In this document: positions 35,715-46,500 of the stretch, piece after piece | Position numbering within the stretch: the first letter of the stretch is position 1 | How the letters are laid out: each line of letters starts with the position of its first letter | Assembly (NCBI RefSeq): GCF_000002985.6 | Contig: NC_003284.9 | Location: forward strand, 14,074,001-14,138,000 | Direction: 5' to 3' | DNA from: Caenorhabditis elegans | Taxonomy: Eukaryota > Nematoda > Chromadorea > Rhabditida > Rhabditidae | DNA length: 64,000 nucleotides | Notes under the pieces: model-generated | Databases searched by the model: none | What the model saw: the letters and a program-made list of their open reading frames with translations, nothing else | Told to the model about the DNA's origin: nothing | Made by a program: the position numbers and the translations under genes

Positions 35715-37262
35715 ACGCCGTGTATTGATCTTTTTTGTGTATTGAATAACCTACTTGTGAATAAACAAATGTGCTGAAGTATTCTTGTGTTTCAATTTTA
35801 TCAGCAAAACATAAGTTTGAAAGATAATTGAACTGCTTCTCATTAAACGCCGTTTCCCCTTTATCATAGTTTTTTCAATTAATTTTAATACATATTCGAA
35901 AATTGTTTTGCAGTTTTTCCAATTTGTGTTTACGAGCATAATCTTTCGAACCAATACTTGATTTTTCAGCTGTCTAATTTTTTATCGAGTTTTATTGGCA
36001 TAGTGGTTAGTATTTTTCAGTTGGTAGCGTTTTCAAATATCAAACTTTTTTGGTTTCTGTATTTATTCCACGAGTTCAGTATTTCTGATGCGTTGCGATT
36101 CAGGAGTTTTGAATGTGGAAACTGAAGCTAACATCTGTAGCAACGAAAAAATTCAAGACGCATTGGTTAAATAGAAAACCCGGCTCAACATTAGCAAATA
36201 AGACTGAAGTTTAATAATTTTGTCGGGTGTTACCCGTTTTCTTCTTATTTTTCATCAAAGGCAAGCTCTTTTGTCATTCTGACACGCCTAGACACTCTGA
36301 TTTCCCGCTTAACAAGTTTCGCGCCTTGCGCTCTTGTTGGCGCATTTTCAGTGCCTTGGGCACTTGGCGATGATGCGAATCCATTAATTTGTCATCACTT
36401 CGCTCGGAGAACGAGTTGAGAAGGGGTCGTGCCGTGAGGCTCGACATTATTTGTTGTTTTTGTTTAGGTGTTGAGGTTTTTGGAGACTTTAGTGTCTCAT
36501 TTTGTATTTCCACTGTGTTTTAGTGTCTTTTGGAGTCATTCTCCACACTTTTGTCCCAATAAAAGACGTGAGTGAGATATAAAGCCTCTGTTTTGTTCTT
36601 TTTCTTCTAGTTTTCAGGTTTATTTTTGTCTTATTACCAGTTATTGATTTAGTCAATATCTGACTATATTTTTCAAAGTTTTAGTTTTTTGATTTGTTAC
36701 CACAGAAAGGTTTTGAAATAAGTTGTACATACCTTTTACAATAATGCATAAAAATCCAAAAACTGACAAGAGTTTAATGGTGTGACTTAAAAGTGACCTT
36801 TTTCCACATCTTCATATTTCATAATTTTTTGATGAACTCATCCACGGTTAAATTATTTGGTTCACATACTAATATTTTGTTTACAATACTTTTCTAGTCG
36901 GTTAAACATTTCACAACAATTATACATATAAATAAGAATAAACAAATTCATATAATGTTTTCAGTAAATTGTGATGAATGTTATCAATAAATCAAGATTT
37001 ACAAATATATCCTTATACACAGGTAATTCGCCGTTGGTGGAATGTGGGGAAAATAGGTACACGCAAACATGTCCCATGGGCTCATATATGTATCTCCAAC
37101 GATAAAAATTTCAGTTGAAAATCAATGTTGTTCGGCTGTGTTAGGTCTCGCACCGCGCTTCGCTGTTGGTGTAATGTGCGATAAGTGTGGGTGGCCACCT
37201 ACATTCAACCAATGGCAAAAAACCAGTGTAACCGAAAAGTACCAATTAAAAAACACACGACT
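35715..37262. other. Intergenic with one dispersed repeat
   Basis: Apart from the repeat at 36258-36520 I see no coding structure. 37060-37200 contains a short G+C-richer stretch (GTTAGGTCTCGCACCGCG) with no supported gene. Confidence 0.4.
36258..36520 (-). repeat. Dispersed repeat, diverged copy of 63597-63795
   Basis: On the minus strand the segment encoding RKARNLLSGKSE and the following GGCGTGTCAGAATGACAAAAGAGCTTG closely match 63710-63785 on the plus strand (RKARNLLSRKSE; GGCGTGTCAAAATGACAAAAGAGCTTG). The matching extends upstream to a shared AGCCTCACGGC/AGCCTTACGGC start. It is probably a fragment of a mobile element or its gag-like leader; family unknown. Confidence 0.6.
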
Positions 37263-38722
37263 TTATTTACCGAACATTTCGTACTTTTTCTTAACATCTC
37301 GATCATTCCGATTATTAGAATATGCGCCAGCGTCCACAAAAGTGTCAGAGAGCAGTCTTTTAAATTTATAGTCTGGATCCATGAACTGAAACATCATTGA
37401 AACGTATTGCAAATCCATATTGGTTTTATTGATGATATGACATAATGATAAAAGCTCCATGTATCTATTGGGAGCTGAGAAAGCACGATTCTGTCTGCAG
37501 AGGAGCAGCAAATGAGAGCTAAAGATTTTTTGATGTTTCGATAGTTCATTCTTGGCGTGTGAAGATAATTCAGTGGAAATAGCTGAAATATGAAAATAGG
37601 TTATTATCAACTAAGCTATCACGTTCTTACTATTTTATGAAATATAATTTTTTAGAATTGAACATACTATGTATCACATTTCACTTACATGGATCACAGA
37701 AGAACATCATTGAAAGGAGTAGATATTCATCGGTACTGACTTCAAGTTCAATGAGCTTGCCAATTAATGAGCACCGAATCCTATCCAAAATTTTTGAATC
37801 TGTCGGAAACAATTTAATTGCTTCATCTGGATAAATGTCTGCACCATCTGGAGCTCTCAATATATCAACACCGTGGCATTTAGTGTTCATTGCTGCGCCA
37901 AGCAACACTGCACGCATTGTATTGCTGTTGAAAATTATGTTCTGAAATTATGTAAAAAAATTATGTAAAGTAAAAAATAATTAAGTGGAAAGTGACAACC
38001 TACCTTGTCGACGAGGCTCAGATTGTTTATGAAATCAAAACAAAGGAAAAAGTTGATACGAGAGTACGAATCAAGAAAGCCCCATTCATGAGGAGATAGT
38101 TTTACATCAGGAGACTGAAATGAAGTTTTTATTGAAAATGTAATGTGAAAATTTTGAAATAAGATAATAATCTCTCATAGGTTATAATAATCAGACACCT
38201 CACAAATTAAAAAAAAAAACCTAACCATTTCCTTTTGAAAACGAGAGCTATTTTAATATTTTTTTCAAATTGAAATGCTGGTAAAAATTAATTTAGAAAT
38301 TTTGCACTCCATTATTACGTAAGTACTTTGTTTATAGAACATTAATAATTTCATTTCAAACTCACAGTTTTCCTCATTGTGACAACTCGAGGATTTGCAA
38401 TGATTTCCTCCAAACTAGGATCATCAACCGAATAATATTGCATGAATTGTGTTTGCCTATGATCATCTCTTAACTTAAGGGCTGCAAGAAATGTTTGCAG
38501 CGCAGTGATCGAAGAATCCAAATTTTTGGGCTCTTTTTTTGGAGGCAACATCATGCCCAGATTGACGCATTTCTTGAATCTACAAGCTTGGCATTTTGGA
38601 GGCTTCTGACGTCCGGTGATAATTTCGTTTTCATAGCAAGTTTTGTTTTGTTTGCATTTGTAAAATAAATTCTCAACAATGACTCGACGGAAGAACATCT
38701 TGCAGGCACAACACGAGAAAAC
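37263..38722 (-). CDS. Nuclear hormone receptor (C4 zinc finger plus ligand-binding domain), 5' exon(s) not located
   Basis: Exons, minus strand: 38722-38366, 38114-38004, 37941-37689 and 37582-37263; 346 residues ending at TAA. The first exon found begins VFSCCACKMFFRRVIVENL, which is the P-box and recognition helix of a nuclear receptor. It continues with the second zinc finger (CKQNKTCYEN ... CQACRFKKCVNLGM). The other exons encode a helical ligand-binding domain (SPHEWGFLDSYSRINFFLCFDFI, DEYLLLSMMFFCDPS). The first Cys pair of finger 1 and the start codon must lie on an upstream exon, as is usual for this split, but I could not identify it between 38723 and 41690. It is a ligand-regulated or orphan transcription factor of the large nematode supplementary NHR class (inference). 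Confidence 0.88.
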
Positions 38723-39169
38723 CTAAAATTAGATAATTTATTTTTTATGCTTCGTCACTTGTTTGGATATATATGTATGAAATGTCTGTCTGAAAAACTT
38801 TTAATGTAATCATTCATTATATCTGCTTGAAATATTTACTTCAACTTATGACGTTTTTTTTCATATGCTGTGCATTTAGCGCGGAAGTATTTCTGACAAA
38901 GTAAAAAATAAAATTTTACAAAAAAGTGGCAATTTTTTTTACAAAACATAAATAATAATGCAATTGAAAATTCAAACAACTTGTTTAATGTGTTGGTAAA
39001 CTTAAAGTAAGTATAGAAAATTCCGGTGACTCAATTTGAACTTATTGAACATATGGTGTAAAGTTTATTTTATGACTATGCGCCTGTTATTCAATAAAAC
39101 AATTATAGGCTAAATAAAATGTGTTCTTTGGAGACAGAATATAAGATGGTAGCAATTAGATGAGGCACA

Positions 39170-39250
39170 TATCATTCACTATATATAAATCGCAGTGTCG
39201 TTCTGTCCCTATGTAGTATGACTATGAACTATGTAGTAATCAGAACAACG
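39170..39250 (+). repeat. Dispersed repeat fragment (CACTATATATAAATCGCAGTGTC...)
   Basis: The block TCATTCACTATATATAAATCGCAGTGTCGTTCTGTCCCTATGTAGT is nearly identical to 45282-45330 (TCATTTACTATATATAAAGCGCGTGTCCTTCTGTCCCTATGTAGT). It marks an element family whose other copy leads straight into the 37-bp satellite. Confidence 0.65.
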
Positions 39251-40140
39251 AAGTTTTGGAAAAACTTTTGCTAAGTGTGCAGCAGACATCGATCGAGGTC
39301 CGCGGTAGACACCGCTTGAAAATGGAAAAAAAAACTCACTCCATAATGTCGACCACTTGCTTTCTTGGGACAAATCATGCATGTTCCTTGATTTTTTACA
39401 TACTTGTGTTCACTGTTAGACGTGGCTTGAAAATCGCAAGCAGACATTATTGTCGGTATGAAGTGACAAAGCGAAAATCGTTATTATGAATGCATGCGCA
39501 ATAACAAGAGATATGATATCAACGCACAGAGCACAAAATGAGTAAGTGAATAATGCAGTTCTATGATAGAAGGAGAGGGAAGCACGTCGGTTGAGTAGTG
39601 CACAATGTGCAATTTTGGTTTCCTTGGTTTTTGTTTTAAATCAGCACATAGCAAAAACAAATCACAAAAAATGAACTAGATCTATGAACCAAGATATCAA
39701 AAAACGTGAAATCTTGTATATTTTTCGAATAATGCACAGAGATCAGAATGTTTTGTTGAGCAGTTAAGCTTTCACTTTACAAATCTTTATAATTTTTTGA
39801 TCTCTGTTTAGCGTGCAGTGAAGGGTGTACTTTGAGTATGAAGGATGTACTAGGAGTATTTTTCGTCTGCTATTTTCTGATATACATTTTGTTCCACATA
39901 CATCAACTATTAGTTGATTATAGAGATTAAGTTCAGCTGCTGTATATGTATGTATATAATGAGGTAAGCTTCGTTTGAAAATGAGGTATGTATACTAAAG
40001 CTAACAGTATCTAACTAAAATGTTGTTTATAAAAATTGTTAAATGTAGATCAAAAAAGTCAACACTGAAAGTTTTTTCCAAAAAAAAAAAGACTTTTGAC
40101 GTTGTCAATTTTTGCTCTCATTATAGTAAATATTGTAAAC

Positions 40141-40465
40141 CAGGGGTTCGCGGCAGTTCGAAGTATCCGGCAATTCTCAAACCTAATTATATATCGGAAA
40201 CTGAAAAAATTTATAATTAGTGTTTATTTTGTTAGTCATTTTCTAAAAGATAACATTAAATTCTTCAAAGATAAAATCATTTTGAGCTAAAAAAGATAAA
40301 AAATTGTTCAGTAGCATTCATTTTTATGCTCCTAAATCTATAAAAATGCACCAAACTTATACTTCCGGCAATTTTGATTTCCGGCAATCAACAATTCCGA
40401 CAATGCCGGTTTTCGAAATTTCCGGCAATCGTCAATTTCGGCAAATGCCGGTTTGCAAAGTTTTC
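40141..40465. mobile_element. Decayed hAT-like MITE of the CAGGGG/GCCG family
   Basis: Begins CAGGGGTTCGCGGCAG, similar to the intact terminus CAGGGGTGTGCGGCAA at 22428, and later has repeated TTCCGGCAATTTTG/TTTCGGCAAATGCCGG motifs. The right end is not clear. Confidence 0.5.
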
Positions 40466-41690
40466 GGCCCCATTCAAGCTTTTTGTTGTCCAAACGTCTG
40501 CAATTGCATAATTCTTTTGATCTTTCACGACTTAAAAAAATTTATATTATTATTTAAAATTAAGGTTAGTTGTGTGAGTTTTAATATTTATTTTAATAAA
40601 GCGTACCTATAATACACATGGACCGAAATAGAAATTTGCTTTGACATTAAAATGTTAAGATGAAATTGTCTAAAATATCTTTAACATAGCTAATATCAAT
40701 TAAATTTTCTTACTTTTCATCTAATGCAAGCTTATGCAGCTTGAATCATTATTGTGATAGCAAATCCAAGAATTATCGAGTACGCAGAACAAAGGTTGCA
40801 CTTCACAAATAAGATGTGCTTTTTGCGCGAATCCTACAATTTCAGATTTCAGAGCATAATTATACACTTTTCCCATAAATCCAAGCCTGCAATTTGAAGG
40901 TCGAGCTATGCCGAAAAGCTACAATTCAAATACGACTGGTTTATTTGGAAGTGTAACTCTATTGATTTTGTTTTCAGAAATGCTTTTTTTTGAGTTTTTC
41001 TTGTGCTATATAGGAGCGTTTTGACTAGCCTGGCATGAAGCAGGTGGCAGGAGGATACGAGGTGTTTTGGAACCACATGAAGTCGCACGTGTACCGGTTC
41101 TCTGCCTCGAAAAGTTGCTTTTAAAAAAATTCAATAAGCAAACAAATGCAAAGCACTTGAAGCTCACGGACGTTAGTCAAAACAAAGATGTTTTTTTTAC
41201 ATTGTAGGGCTGAAACAGGATCACTGCCAATTTATTTAAACTGATAATGAACAAAAATAATTCTAAACTAACGTATTTCCCTACAACATTTGCACTTGTC
41301 CTGTTGTCTAAAAGTCAAAACCAACGGATAAATGCCAATCAAGTACGCATCTATCAGTTCAAAGCCTCCTTGAAATACAAATGGCATAATTTGTTTCATT
41401 TTCTTCATAGAGCTAAATATACTTTAAAAAACATTATGGCTCTAACAAAAACTGAAAAAGGAAACATGAAAAAAAACCTCCCAGCAACATTTAAAGATAA
41501 TAACCGGCCGCGTAGAAAACCCTGAGATACTATAATATTAAAGATACGTACACGTACGTAATTCAAAACTGATAAACCATTCTTTCTTTTAACGTTCCAC
41601 TTTATCGTATGTGTTCTCGTATCTACTTGCCGTCTCGTCCCCCAGCCCCTCTTTTTTTGTTATAGGCAAACGACCTCCTCCCACTTTCGT

Positions 41691-41763
41691 GGCCGTGTGG
41701 CCTAATGGATAAGGCGTCGGTCTCCTAAACCGAAGACTGCAGGTTCGAGTCCTGCCTCGGTCG
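41691..41763 (+). tRNA. tRNA-Arg (anticodon CCT)
   Basis: 73 nt. The acceptor stem GGCCGTG/CTCGGTC has one T-T mismatch. D arm GCCT/AGGC with loop AATGGATA; anticodon arm TCGGT-CTCCTAA-ACCGA, anticodon CCT; T arm GCAGG-TTCGAGT-CCTGC; discriminator G. A and B box promoters are intact and TTTT follows within 8 nt. Confidence 0.95.
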
Positions 41764-42110
41764 AAAATTTTGCTTTTCGTGACTTGATTAATTCACTTTT
41801 ACTTTCAAAACTTTCAAATAAAGTTTCAAATTTGTGTCTGAGACATTCTAATGTGCTATTTATTTTCTGCATGCCCCTCAAATTTTTGCAAAAGTTGTGC
41901 TTATACAGATTGATTTTACCTGGCAACATCCACTTGAGCATATACTTTTTGTTTGACCAAGTCCAGAATCTGCAACCAATTCCCACAATCCATATTTCAT
42001 TTTTTTTTCTTGCGTCGTTAAAAACGACATTCGTTGCTCGGTAACAACTTTAGCTTTCTGTGACATGCATTCAGTTGTTGTATATTTCGATTCGACAGAG
42101 TTCTCCAAAA
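41764..42110. other. Intergenic, no gene seen
   Basis: Spacer between the tRNA and the small Cys-rich gene; start-proximal AT-rich promoter sequence only. Confidence 0.4.
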
Positions 42111-42751
42111 ATGGTGAACCCGTCGAGCTATGAACCAATCGTCGGAGAAGTTTATACTGCCCAACCGGACATTAATGATTCAGCGTAAGTGAAAAATGTA
42201 TGTATTGCAGAAGAAAAATTTGGTCAAAAAAATTTATACTTAATTCCGTGATACACTACCTGAAAACAAGTTTTTAGAATTGTGACGAATTAATCAAATT
42301 AATCATAAAACTTGCATTGTCTTGAGCATTTTTCAACAGTTTTACGGCGGTTCAAAGTATTTAAAAATAAGGACCACAATAGCAATATTTATCTCGTCAC
42401 ACTTATCTAAAATTCGAGAAGGCTCATTACAAAATTCTGTTGGTTGTTTCGGGCAATTTTAACAATTTATCAAACAACCAGCTGAATAACTGCACAGACT
42501 CAAATTTCAATCATTTATCAATAAGTCATTACTGTTGGTCTTCTCTTAAATTTAGTTTTGCAGACTCTATGTCCATAACTTTCACTATAAATTTCAGGTT
42601 CCAAGCGTTTGGACAACGCGAGCGTCAAAGATCGGAGATTCCATACTTTTGGTGTATTCCATGCTGTCTTATCATTGACTTCTGTGCATGTTTTGTCGAA
42701 GTGTGCGGTGCAGTATGCGCATGCGAAGAAATCGATGACGTTGATGATTAA
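42111..42751 (+). CDS. Small cysteine-rich protein (75 aa)
   Basis: Exons 42111-42184 and 42598-42751 (phase 2 junction, GTAAGT...ATTTCAG). The N-terminal 35 residues are polar (MVNPSSYEPIVGEVYTAQ). Next comes FWCIPCCLIIDFCACFVEVCGAVCAC, eight Cys within a hydrophobic stretch, followed by the acidic end EEIDDVDD. The Cys-rich hydrophobic C-terminus resembles small membrane-associated, possibly palmitoylated, proteins (inference). No signal peptide. No family recognised. The large intron and strong splice sites support the model. Confidence 0.68.
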
Positions 42752-43585
42752 TTCAGTTTTTAAGCAATAATACTACTATTTGAGCGTCTATCCATTCGAA
42801 GATATTAAATATATTAAATTTTTTCTCTCTACATTTTCGACATACTTTTGAATTTAAAAAATCGCCACACATTCGTGCAAAAATTTACATTTTTTCAAAG
42901 ATTTGTGAACGCCAAGTGGTTTTTGAGAGCTAACTTACCTAATAGATGCACAAAAAACAGCATCAATTTAGTTTGGTTAACCTCGTAACTTTCCGCCACA
43001 CCGGTGAAAGAATACACTGCCGACAAAACAACTACCACAACTCCTGAGCCAACAACGAGAGTAGTAACCACAGTTCCAACGTTTCTTCATTATTTCAACA
43101 ACAAAAGAAAACTGTTCTCCTGTTTATATTCAGACAAAAAAAAAGAAAAGAAAGTAGATGTAAAAGTCGAAATAAATAACAATGAAAAATAATAAAATAA
43201 AGTAACAACGGTAATACACTGAAAATTGTCTAAAATCAAACGATTCGAAATTCGGCACAGGAATTTAATGATTAGTTGGAAGATCGGGAAGTCCACAAAT
43301 AACCGAAAACATAGAAAAGGAAACATTTTTTTTGGGATAACACTGTGAGATGAGATACATAATGAGCAAATACAAATGAATCAATGATGATGGAGAGAAG
43401 AGGTTTTCGTAATTTTAGTTTTAAATGATAAATGGTTCAATTATAATGTTTAAAAAAAACACCTTATACTCGAAATGAGCATTCAGAGTTTGAGATGAAC
43501 AGAGATATTATGACAGAGAGTAAAAGAGAACATAGAATGGGGGGAATAGAATTGAAAAAAAGAAATTAGCTCAGAAATTTAACTA
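42752..43585. other. Intergenic; possible Thr-rich exon remnant
   Basis: A Thr-rich frame at 42989-43070 (TPVKEYTADKTTTTTPEPT) ends near a possible donor with an acceptor ATATTCAG at about 43131. No start or upstream exon could be linked, so no gene is called. Confidence 0.35.
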
Positions 43586-46500
43586 TTAATACTCTTGCGA
43601 CAAGCCGTTGAATTCATTTACAACTGCATTCATTTGCAATCTCAAAAGCTTCCATAAGTAATAATCCATATAAACTTTTTTGGCGACGTTTTTGCTTGTT
43701 ACTTCCAAAATGTCATCTCCGGTCATTCTTGAATGGAGAATTTCAGATTTGTGTTCCTCGGTAAATAGAAAGTTGTTTGTCCAATTGATCACATCTTTCA
43801 CCTGAAAATAAATATTAAGATTTTTTTAAACCCAGTAAAACCCAAACAAATTAAAATGATCAACTAACATTCCATTGTTTCCAATCGCATGTGGCGCCAT
43901 CCGGCAGGTAAACTGTTGATGAGGCTGGCTTAAAATAATAATTTTTTTTACAAAAAAAAACCTAAAATGGAAAAGGTACTGAGCGAAAACTCACATATCT
44001 ATATATACGAGGCGGACGTGGAGTCAGCTTGTCGGAACTTGAATGTGCAGGAGTATCCCCATCAGAAGGAAAACACTGCAAATTGGGAAAATTGCACAGT
44101 TTATATATCGGGCCGATAAAGCTACCTCTCCAGAATCCTGATCATAAAGTTCCATGTTCGCTCGATGAAGGCGCAAGGGCTTCAGCTGGTCCAAACGACG
44201 ACGGCACGGGGGAACAACGAGTTCTCGAGTTCTGTCCAATGAACGATCGTGACTAGTTGCAGAGTCCGCGGCGGTTGACTAAAAACTTATATTTTCAAAA
44301 TTAAAAAAACCCAGCTCAACTTACTAAATTAAGTGTACCATTCTTTTTTGCTGCGCCCTCTAGAATAAGCAAATCGCATAATCTTTTTCTGCGGTAAGTA
44401 TGTAGCTCATGGAGTCGGCCTTTTAATGGAACATCACAACTATTGGGAGTGACTGATGTTTCTGGGGTTCGAGAATCCGCATAATTGAGGTTTCTCTGTG
44501 ATTCAGTTGAGCTTTGTTCTTCTGTTGGAGTATTATGTCGAGATTCAGCGGATGAAGAGGCTAAAATAAGTTATTCGTAATTTATATTTGATAATTTTTA
44601 GTATATTAGTACCTGAAGAGGAATACTCCGGTGATTCGAACATTTGTTCCTTTGATACACTTTGGGGTTGTTTGCAGGTTTTCTGAAACTTTTTTGTTGC
44701 ATTTGGTAATAATTTGCTTTAAAAATGTTAGATAAAGATTTTTTGAAATGCCAAATTACAAACAAAATGATATAATAGATCTGCGTGGCGTGTACGCAAA
44801 AAACCCAAATATAAGGCCCCCGCCTTTTTTTCGGAAAATCATGGGGAAAAGGCAAAAATCGGGACCCTAACCAATATCAGCCGCCGACATCTCACTGATT
44901 CCGCACACCGCTATGGTTAACTCTTTGTGGGCGTGGCGAGCTGTCACCGCAAGCTGCGAGTTAAACATAGCGGCGCACGGAACTCGTCAGATGTCGGCGG
45001 TAGATATTGGTTGGGGTCCCGATTTTTGCCTTTTCCCCATAATTTTCCGAAAAAAGCGGGGCCTTATTTTCTGGTTTTCTGCGTACACGCTACGCAGTTT
45101 TATTACTTTGAGTGTAATTGCTTCGATCACGTTTTCACTGACAATTTCTAATATAAGTCAGTGATGATTTTTTGGAATATTTTAATGTTTACTTGCCTGC
45201 TGAGTTTGCTGCAAAAGTTGCTTAGCTTCAAATCTTTTTTTAGCATTATCGAGAATTCCATTAATCTGAAAATAAGAATCATTTACTATATATAAAGCGC
45301 GTGTCCTTCTGTCCCTATGTAGTTTGATCTTTGATCTTTGGTCTTTGAACTCTGTAGTTTGTAGTCTCAATCACCTAAGAGGGGTCCTATAGGCCCCGCC
45401 CCTTTTGTGACGTCATCACAAATTGGCGGGAAATTCAAATTTTCTGAGAAATCATTTTGGCGGGAATTCAAATTTTAATTTTTTGAAAATATTTTGGCGC
45501 GCATTCAAATTTTAATTTTTTGAAAATATTTTGGCCAGCATTCAAATTTTAATTTTTTGAAAATATTTTGGCGGGAATTCAAAATTTTAATTTTTTAAAA
45601 ATATTTTGACGGGAATTCAAATTTTAATTTTTTTGAAAATATTTTGGCGGGAATTCAAATTTTAATTTTTTGAAAATATTTTGGCGGGAATTCAAAATTT
45701 AATTTTTCGAAAACATTTTGGCGGGAATTTAAAATTTTAATTTTTTAAAAATATTTTGGCGGGAATTCAAAATTTAATTTTTCGAAAACATTTTGGCGGG
45801 AATTCAAAATTTTAATTTTTTAAAAATATTTTGACGGGAATTCAAATTTTAATTTTTTTGAAAATATTTTGGCGGGAATTCAAATTTTAATTTTTTGAAA
45901 ATATTTTGGCGGGAATTCAAAATTTAATTTTTCGAAAACATTTTGGCGGGAATTTAAAATTTTAATTTTTTAAAAATATTTTGGCGGGAATTCAAATTTT
46001 AATTTTTTGAAAATATTTTGGCGGGAATTCAAAATTTAATTTTTCGAAAACATTTTGGCGGGAATTTAAAATTTTAATTTTTTAAAAATATTTTGACGGG
46101 AATTCAAATTTTAATTTTTTGAAAATATTTTGGCGGGAATTCAAAATTTAATTTTTCGAAAATATTTTTGCGGGAATTCAAAATTTTAATTTTTTAAAAA
46201 TATTTTGGCGGGAATTAAAATTTTAATTTTTTAAAAATATTTTGGCGGGAATTAAAATTTTAATTTTTTAAAAATATTTTGGCGGGAATTCAAAATTTAA
46301 TTTTTCGAAAATATTTTGGCGGGAATTCAAAATTTAATTTTTCGAAAATATTTTGACGGGAATTCAAATTTTAATTTTTTTGAAAATATTTTGGCGGGAA
46401 TTCAAATTTTAATTTTTTGAAAATATTTTGGCGGGAATTCAAAATTTAATTTTTCGAAAACATTTTGGCGGGAATTTAAAATTTTAATTTTTTAAAAATA

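Larger units (their letters stand above)
38723..41690. other. Long intergenic or 5' region of the nuclear receptor, repeat remnants
   Basis: About 3 kb with no supported gene. It holds a repeat fragment at 39170-39250 shared with 45280-45370 and a decayed TTCCGGCAA-type hAT-like MITE at 40141-40465. The missing first exon of the nuclear receptor should be here if the gene is intact. Confidence 0.45.

Noticed and set aside
38831-38885. Upstream exon of the nuclear receptor (KYFRAKCTAYEKK)
   Set aside because: Splice phase does not match the next exon and only one Cys is present.
42989-43192. Thr/Lys-rich gene fragment
   Set aside because: No start codon, no upstream exon with matching phase; could be a decayed 3' exon but cannot be supported.
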